Shown: positions 60,401 through 64,000 of the stretch, in pieces
Position numbering within the stretch: the first letter of the stretch is position 1
Layout of the letters: the number at the start of each line of letters is the position of its first letter
Assembly: GCF_023277925.1 (NCBI RefSeq)
Contig: NZ_CP063832.1
Span: forward strand, 1,178,001-1,242,000
Length of the DNA stretch: 64,000 nucleotides
Origin: Pseudomonas entomophila
GTDB lineage: Bacteria; Pseudomonadota; Gammaproteobacteria; Pseudomonadales; Pseudomonadaceae
Direction of reading: 5' to 3'
The notes under the pieces: generated by a model
Databases searched by the model: none
Told to the model about the DNA's origin: nothing
What the model saw: only the letters and a program-made list of their open reading frames with translations
Program-made: the position numbers and the translations under genes

Positions 60401-61774
60401 GCCCAAGGGCATCTGCGTGGTGCGGCCCAGCAGGTAGGCCTGCTGCAGCGGGTTGAGCGGGCGTTTTTCCGGCGCACGGGGCAGCGCCCGATCCAGGGTG
60501 GCGGGTTGGTGGGCAACCTCGCTCGCCAGGTTGACGAAGCGCTCGAACAGCTGCGTCACCCAGGCCTCGGGCAGGGCATCGAGGCGGATGTCCCAGTTGA
60601 TCAGGATACCGCCGTCGGCGCAGGCGATCTGCGCATCCAGGGCGACCTGCGGGCCTTGCGAGATCAGCCAGCCCAGCGGGCCGAAGGCGTTCTTCACCCG
60701 CGGTGAAAACAGCTCCTTGCCAGGCATGTCCAGCGCGGCGGTGAACACCACCGGCGTGAGCTGCGGCGTGCCATGGTGGCGCGACAGGTCGCGCACCAGG
60801 TTAACCCCGGGGTAGGCGCTGTGTTCGAGGCACGCCACCGTGCCCTTGGCCAACTGGTCGCACAGGGCCGCGATATCGGGTGCCGCATCGAGATCGACGT
60901 CGACGATCAGCACATTGGCGAACTCGCCGACGATGTGTTCGACACCGTCGATCAGCGGCGCGCGCCAGAAGCTGGGTACGTTGAGGCGGAACTGGCGGTC
61001 GCCGGTCTGGGCGCCTAATGCGCTGGCGAACAGCCCGAGCATCAGGGTCGACAGGGTCACCCTGCGTTGGCGAGCCAGTTGCCTGAGTGCCTGGTGCTGA
61101 CCGGCGTCGAGCCAGGTGCTCAGGCGCTGGCTGTGGGCCTGGGCGGGTTGTTCATCGAGCAGGGGCAGGGTAGGGGCCGGCGCGATGCTGTCGAGGCGGG
61201 CGCGCCACCATTGGCGGTCACGTTCCTGGGTGGCTTTCAAGGCCGGGTCGGCACGCACGGCGTCCCACCAGTCGAAGAAGCTCGGCGGGGTGACGGCAGG
61301 CGCGTCCGGGGTCTCGTAGCAACGCGCCAGGTCTTCCATTAGCACGCGCAGGCTGGAAGGGTCGATGGCGATCATGTCGGTGTCGACATGCAGGCGTGAA
61401 CGTTCGCCATCCAGCTGGCTGACACTGAAGCGTGCCGCGCAGCCATGGCGCAGGTCCAGTTGCTGGTGGGTCCAGGCGTCACGCTTGCGCAGCAAGTGCT
61501 GTGCTACGTCTGGCTGTGCAAGGCCGCGCAGGTCGTCGACCTCCAGGCGCGGCGACTGTTCCAGTGGCGCAAGGCTTTGCAGCCCGTTCTGGTCGATGCG
61601 CAGGCGCAACATCGGGTGCAGCTGGGAAACCTGTTCGAGCGCTGCGCGCAGCCGCTCCAGGTCAATGGCATGGCCATCGAACTCGGCATACAGATGAGCT
61701 GAAACTTTCCCTAAAGCCGCATGAGCAGTGCGCCCGATCCAACAGGCCGCTTGCATTGAAGTTAACTCTCTCAT
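57461..61774 (-). CDS. NRPS: Cy-Cy-A with degenerate carrier domain (AngR-like)
   Basis: A 1437-residue non-ribosomal peptide synthetase. Cyclisation domain 1 (residues 1-425) has the motif [11 protein letters not shown], and cyclisation domain 2 (about 435-870) has [11 protein letters not shown]; both keep the D-x4-D core. The adenylation domain (about 885-1360) shows [34 protein letters not shown] and [12 protein letters not shown]. By hand alignment, specificity positions 322, 330 and 331 read L, I, W, as in cysteine-activating domains. The C-terminal carrier reads [15 protein letters not shown], so the phosphopantetheine Ser is replaced by Pro. AngR likewise lacks this Ser, and its partner AngM supplies the working carrier. 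Expected product: a thiazoline (or oxazoline) ring. A divergent Fur site lies upstream. Confidence 0.92.
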   Translation of the reverse strand: MRELTSMQAACWIGRTAHAALGKVSAHLYAEFDGHAIDLERLRAALEQVSQLHPMLRLRIDQNGLQSLAPLEQSPRLEVDDLRGLAQPDVAQHLLRKRDAWTHQQLDLRHGCAARFSVSQLDGERSRLHVDTDMIAIDPSSLRVLMEDLARCYETPDAPAVTPPSFFDWWDAVRADPALKATQERDRQWWRARLDSIAPAPTLPLLDEQPAQAHSQRLSTWLDAGQHQALRQLARQRRVTLSTLMLGLFASALGAQTGDRQFRLNVPSFWRAPLIDGVEHIVGEFANVLIVDVDLDAAPDIAALCDQLAKGTVACLEHSAYPGVNLVRDLSRHHGTPQLTPVVFTAALDMPGKELFSPRVKNAFGPLGWLISQGPQVALDAQIACADGGILINWDIRLDALPEAWVTQLFERFVNLASEVAHQPATLDRALPRAPEKRPLNPLQQAYLLGRTTQMPLGGVAMQEFREYRGLMDSAMLRSRLHAMVRRHPSLRTRIDADKRVQFVSDEVRLNLDEVDLGHLPLDEALDAIDARREDYAHSLSPLDRSPWNVTVFHLAHGELVVFVRLDALILDGRSIATLLVELFEGHLDETPQADTPATAEQPEQRAADAAYWSAKLAAVDGAPRLPWSVPLDQAGAARYERQSLGVPRETFKKFCTVGARQRLFKNTTLMAVILEVLSHWVSEGGLCVAVPVAPPSDAAFANRSSFLAINWNSAADHFVERAAGLQVDVLEGLQHLACSGVDLARQLFERHGPGPVLPVVITNGFSWPVAPSDSAMRLQGGLTQTPQVAMDIRFWAGADGALQLDIDYAREVLAPALVSDFLSTLERAIGQIAEHGEFALAPAALIDTDHYRLNSPAEAACNEGYLARIADNLFTAGNHKVALISGERQLSYAELGDGVARIIAALGARGIGQGQVVAICLPRSPEHTMLTLACALTGVIWVPIDVAAPAERRHYLLENCQPDLVVLIEDETLDQPSTTIAALLAIPAAAPRHLADLSLSETPSYYLYTSGTTGKPKCVVLNNRATANVIGSTLAEWQVTERDVFLSVTPLHHDMSVFDVFGSLAAGATLVLPAPGEDKDALRWNQLVAQHQVTLWCSVPAILEMLLACRGEQGLQSLRLIAQGGDYIKPAVIARLRELLPEARLISLGGPTETTIWSIWHEIDADDRALIPYGRPLPGNRYFVLNAQGHHCPVGVVGRIHTAGVNLALGYLLDGALQQSDFITVDDEHGQAVRAFRTGDCGRYRADGTLLFDSRVNGYVKVRGVRVSLPDIEMALNQHPALRHVLVVDYGEQRLGEVCLGALYVCDPQAGEPSMAELRDYARQHLPHSHVPTRLLGVAALPLSQNGKPDRRRARELLSAPATASVRDKVLAIYLQVLGHPADAGTDSAVDFISLGLRPPHLKAVAAQLQAQLAVSLSPGQLLRCRNAQDVERLLG

Positions 61775-61825
61775 GGGTCACTCGTATCGCGTGATTGACA
61801 AGTCCAGAAATATGGCGCCTCCTAT

Positions 61826-61861
61826 TAAAGATGATAATGATTAAGATTAATATCATTATTT
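61826..61861. promoter_or_regulatory. Overlapping Fur boxes between the NRPS and isochorismate synthase genes
   Basis: GATGATAATGATTAAGATTA followed by ATATCATTATTTC contains two staggered, opposite half-matches to the Fur consensus (GATAATGAT on one strand, AAATAATGATAT on the other). The surrounding 40 bases are very AT-rich. It can control both divergent operons. Confidence 0.82.
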
Positions 61862-61890
61862 CTTTCGAATAAGCAGGAGGCTTAACCGAG

Positions 61891-63060
61891 ATGAGAGCGA
61901 GTACGCTCATGACGACTGGCATGGATGAAGAGCAGGTCGCCGACCGTTCCATGGCCTTTTCCTTTACCTCGGGTGACCGAGAACTGGTCGTCAACGGTGC
62001 GTTGCAACGCATCGATACCCCGGCCGTCGGTGGCGAAGACGCCGACAGCCTGTTGCAGAAAACCCTCGCCCTCGCCTTCGAACAGGCGCGCCGGGCAGGG
62101 CAGGCCAACCCCCTCGTGGTCGGCGCCATTCCCTTCGATCCCATCGAACCGTCCTGCCTGTACATTGCCCGCGACGCGCACTGGCGTGCGCGTGGGGCAA
62201 CCGAAGCAGGCGGCGAGCTGCCGGCGTTGCTCGAGCAGAAGCCGATCCCCGAGGAGGACGCGTTCAAGCGCTCGGTGGAGCACGCCATCGTCAACTTCCG
62301 CCACAGCGACGTGCGTAAGGCGGTGCTGTCGGTGCAGCGCGAGCTGGTGTTCGCCGAGGCGGTCGACGTCGAGGTGCTGCAGCGCAACCTGCGCGCGCAG
62401 AACCCCAGCGGCTATCACTTCCGTGTGCCCTTGGCCGACGGCGCCACGCTGCTCGGGGTCAGCCCCGAGCTGCTGGTGCGCAAGGAAGGCGCGAACTTCA
62501 TCTCCAACCCGCTGGCCGGCTCGGCCAGGCGCATGGCCGACCCCGAGGCCGACAAACGCAACGCCGACTGGCTGGTGGCCTCGGAGAAGGACCATTACGA
62601 ACACGGCTTCGTCACCCAGGACATCGCCGCCCGGGTCGGCGAACTGTGCACCCGCCTCGATGTGCCGCAACGCCCGTCGCTGATCAGCACCCCAGCGCTG
62701 TGGCACCTGTCCACGCGCATCGAAGGCCACCTGATCGACCCGCAGGTGACGGCCCTGCAACTGGCTTGCCGCCTGCATCCGACCCCGGCGGTATGCGGCT
62801 TCCCCACCGAGCGGGCACGGCGCCTGATCCGCTTCGTCGAGCCCGCCGAGCGCGGCCAGTTCACCGGCATGGTGGGGTGGTGCGACGGCGAAGGGAACGG
62901 CGAGTGGGTGGTGACCATCCGCTGCGGCACCGTCAAGCACAACCGTGTGCGGCTGTTCGCCGGCGCCGGCATCGTCGAGGCCTCGCAACCGGCGGCGGAA
63001 TGGGCGGAAGTCCAGACCAAGCTCGGCACCATGCTGCGCGCCTGCGGGCTGGCACATTAA
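61891..63060 (+). CDS. Isochorismate synthase
   Basis: A 389-residue isochorismate synthase (EntC/DhbC/BasJ class) that converts chorismate to isochorismate for the aryl cap of the siderophore. Family segments are FRVPLADGATLLGVSPELLV, FISNPLAGSARRM, EHGFVTQDIAARVGEL, LWHLSTRIEGHL and TGMVGWCDGEGNGEWVVTIR, covering the Mg2+-binding glutamates. An AGGAGG site lies 12 bases before the ATG used; a second ATG six codons in (61909) is possible. The AMP-ligase gene follows after 19 bases. Confidence 0.94.
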   Translation: MRASTLMTTGMDEEQVADRSMAFSFTSGDRELVVNGALQRIDTPAVGGEDADSLLQKTLALAFEQARRAGQANPLVVGAIPFDPIEPSCLYIARDAHWRARGATEAGGELPALLEQKPIPEEDAFKRSVEHAIVNFRHSDVRKAVLSVQRELVFAEAVDVEVLQRNLRAQNPSGYHFRVPLADGATLLGVSPELLVRKEGANFISNPLAGSARRMADPEADKRNADWLVASEKDHYEHGFVTQDIAARVGELCTRLDVPQRPSLISTPALWHLSTRIEGHLIDPQVTALQLACRLHPTPAVCGFPTERARRLIRFVEPAERGQFTGMVGWCDGEGNGEWVVTIRCGTVKHNRVRLFAGAGIVEASQPAAEWAEVQTKLGTMLRACGLAH

Positions 63061-63079
63061 TCAAGGACGTTCGAACACC

Positions 63080-64000
63080 ATGACCATCGAATTCACGGAC
63101 TGGCCACAGGACCGTGCGCAGCGCTATCGCGACGCCGGCTACTGGATCGACCAGCCGCTCACCGAGATCCTCCATTCCCGTTGCCAAGCGCAACCACAAG
63201 CCCTGGCGATCATTTGCGGGGAACGTCGCTTCACCTACGGCGAGCTCGACACCCTGTCCTCGAACCTGGCCTCGCGCCTGGCCGAGCAGGGCCTGGGCCA
63301 GGGCGATACAGCCCTGGTGCAACTGCCCAACGTGGCGGAGTTCTACATCGTCCTGTTCGCGTTGCTGAAGGCCGGGATCGTGCCGCTTAACGCCTTGTTC
63401 AGCCATCGTCGGCTGGAGTTGACCGCCTACGCCAAGCAGATCGTGCCCAAGTTGCTGATTGCTTCCCGAGAGCACGAAGTCTTCCGCGACGACCGCTATG
63501 TACAGGCCTTTGCCGAGGTCGGCGCGGCACCTGCGGTGACCTTGCTGCAGGGTGAATCGAACCCGGCCGCCAACCTGGCGCAGTGGATCGAAACCCCGAG
63601 CACGCAACCGGTGCGTATCGCGCCTACACCCGCCGACCAGGTCGCGCTGTTCCAGCTGTCCGGTGGCAGCACTGGCATCCCCAAGCTGATCCCGCGCACC
63701 CATAACGACTACCACTACAACGCCCGTGCCTGCGCCGAGGTCTGCGCGCTCAACGCCCACACCCGCTTCCTCTGCGCGGTGCCGGCGGCGCACAACTTCC
63801 TGCTCAGCTCGCCCGGCGCACTGGGCGTGTTCCATGCCGGTGGCTGCGTGGTGATGGCCGCCAGCCCCGAGCCGCTGAGCTGCTTCGCGCTGGTCGAGCA
63901 GCACGAGGTCAACACCGTTGCGCTGGTGCCGAGCGCCGTGGCCCTGTGGCTGCAAGCCGCGCCGGCGCACCGTGACAAGCTGCAATCGCTGGCCTACCTG
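63080..64000 (+). CDS. 2,3-dihydroxybenzoate-AMP ligase, N-terminal part (runs off the window)
   Basis: The first 307 residues of a stand-alone aryl acid adenylating enzyme (EntE/DhbE/BasE class) that activates the aryl acid and loads it on an aryl carrier protein. The start MTIEFTDWPQDRAQRYRDAG has an AAGGA site upstream. The core ATP loop is QLSGGSTGIPKLIPRTHNDY. The substrate pocket reads AHNFLLSSPGALG. As I recall, a Ser at the second S (DhbE residue 240) goes with 2,3-dihydroxybenzoate and a Cys with salicylate, so dihydroxybenzoate is favoured here. Genes for isochorismatase and the dehydrogenase would be expected to the right. Confidence 0.92.
   Translation, partial: MTIEFTDWPQDRAQRYRDAGYWIDQPLTEILHSRCQAQPQALAIICGERRFTYGELDTLSSNLASRLAEQGLGQGDTALVQLPNVAEFYIVLFALLKAGIVPLNALFSHRRLELTAYAKQIVPKLLIASREHEVFRDDRYVQAFAEVGAAPAVTLLQGESNPAANLAQWIETPSTQPVRIAPTPADQVALFQLSGGSTGIPKLIPRTHNDYHYNARACAEVCALNAHTRFLCAVPAAHNFLLSSPGALGVFHAGGCVVMAASPEPLSCFALVEQHEVNTVALVPSAVALWLQAAPAHRDKLQSLAYL

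Noticed and set aside
57569..60706. A 1045-codon open frame on the plus strand
   Set aside because: It is the antisense of the large NRPS gene, with the same shadow-type composition. The NRPS frame has all core motifs.

Overview
The window is high-GC Pseudomonas chromosome, probably from the P. putida/P. entomophila group. The evidence is the Pseudomonas-type REP/BIME hairpins between genes, a LysR-scoAB/atoE short-chain acid locus, the Pseudomonas small-protein families DUF6124 and DUF3077, and Fur-regulated siderophore genes. No tRNA, rRNA or CRISPR array was seen.

Layout. (1) 1-2680 holds conserved metabolic genes: a partial aldo/keto reductase, a LysR regulator and the two subunits of a 3-oxoacid CoA-transferase, closed by a terminator. 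(2) 2721-25059 is an accessory island bracketed by REP hairpins. It sits between scoB and atoE, which I remember as neighbours in P. putida. A heptose-type nucleotidyltransferase and GHMP kinase read leftwards. Thirteen genes read rightwards as one apparent operon (4937-24930): radical SAM/SPASM enzyme, methyltransferase, GT4, PIG-L deacetylase, GT2, DegT aminotransferase, a cyclase with the sequence hallmarks of 2-deoxy-scyllo-inosose synthase, a UDP-GlcNAc 2-epimerase homologue, an asparagine-synthetase homologue, a Gfo/Idh/MocA dehydrogenase, a 2370-residue LamG/ConA-like protein and two small uncharacterised proteins. The enzyme set matches the 2-deoxystreptamine part of aminoglycoside pathways (BtrC/NeoC, BtrR/NeoB, BtrN, BtrM/NeoM, BtrD/NeoD functions), which is unexpected in Pseudomonas. 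This is the most novel part of the window.

(3) 25188-31200 contains atoE, a TonB-dependent receptor, the RNA 2'-phosphotransferase gene kptA, and an IS110-family element lying against a REP hairpin with a long structured leader upstream of its transposase. (4) 31800-43142 contains two small Pseudomonas proteins, an orphan TccC/RHS toxin with an ADP-ribosyltransferase-like tail, a GNAT acetyltransferase, a second PBP2, a large membrane patatin and an MBL-fold hydrolase.

(5) 43252-64000 is a catechol siderophore locus of the acinetobactin/anguibactin/pseudomonine type. It has an outer-membrane receptor, a periplasmic binding protein, an ATPase, two permeases, a paired ABC transporter, an ECF sigma factor, NRPS proteins (truncated C-PCP-C and Cy-Cy-A-degenerate PCP), an N-hydroxylase, isochorismate synthase and the start of a 2,3-dihydroxybenzoate-AMP ligase that runs off the end. 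Fur-box-like sites lie in front of the receptor, the sigma factor/NRPS pair and the NRPS/isochorismate synthase pair, so the locus should be induced by iron starvation. Together the genes would make an aryl-capped thiazoline or oxazoline hydroxamate siderophore, export it and bring the ferric complex back.
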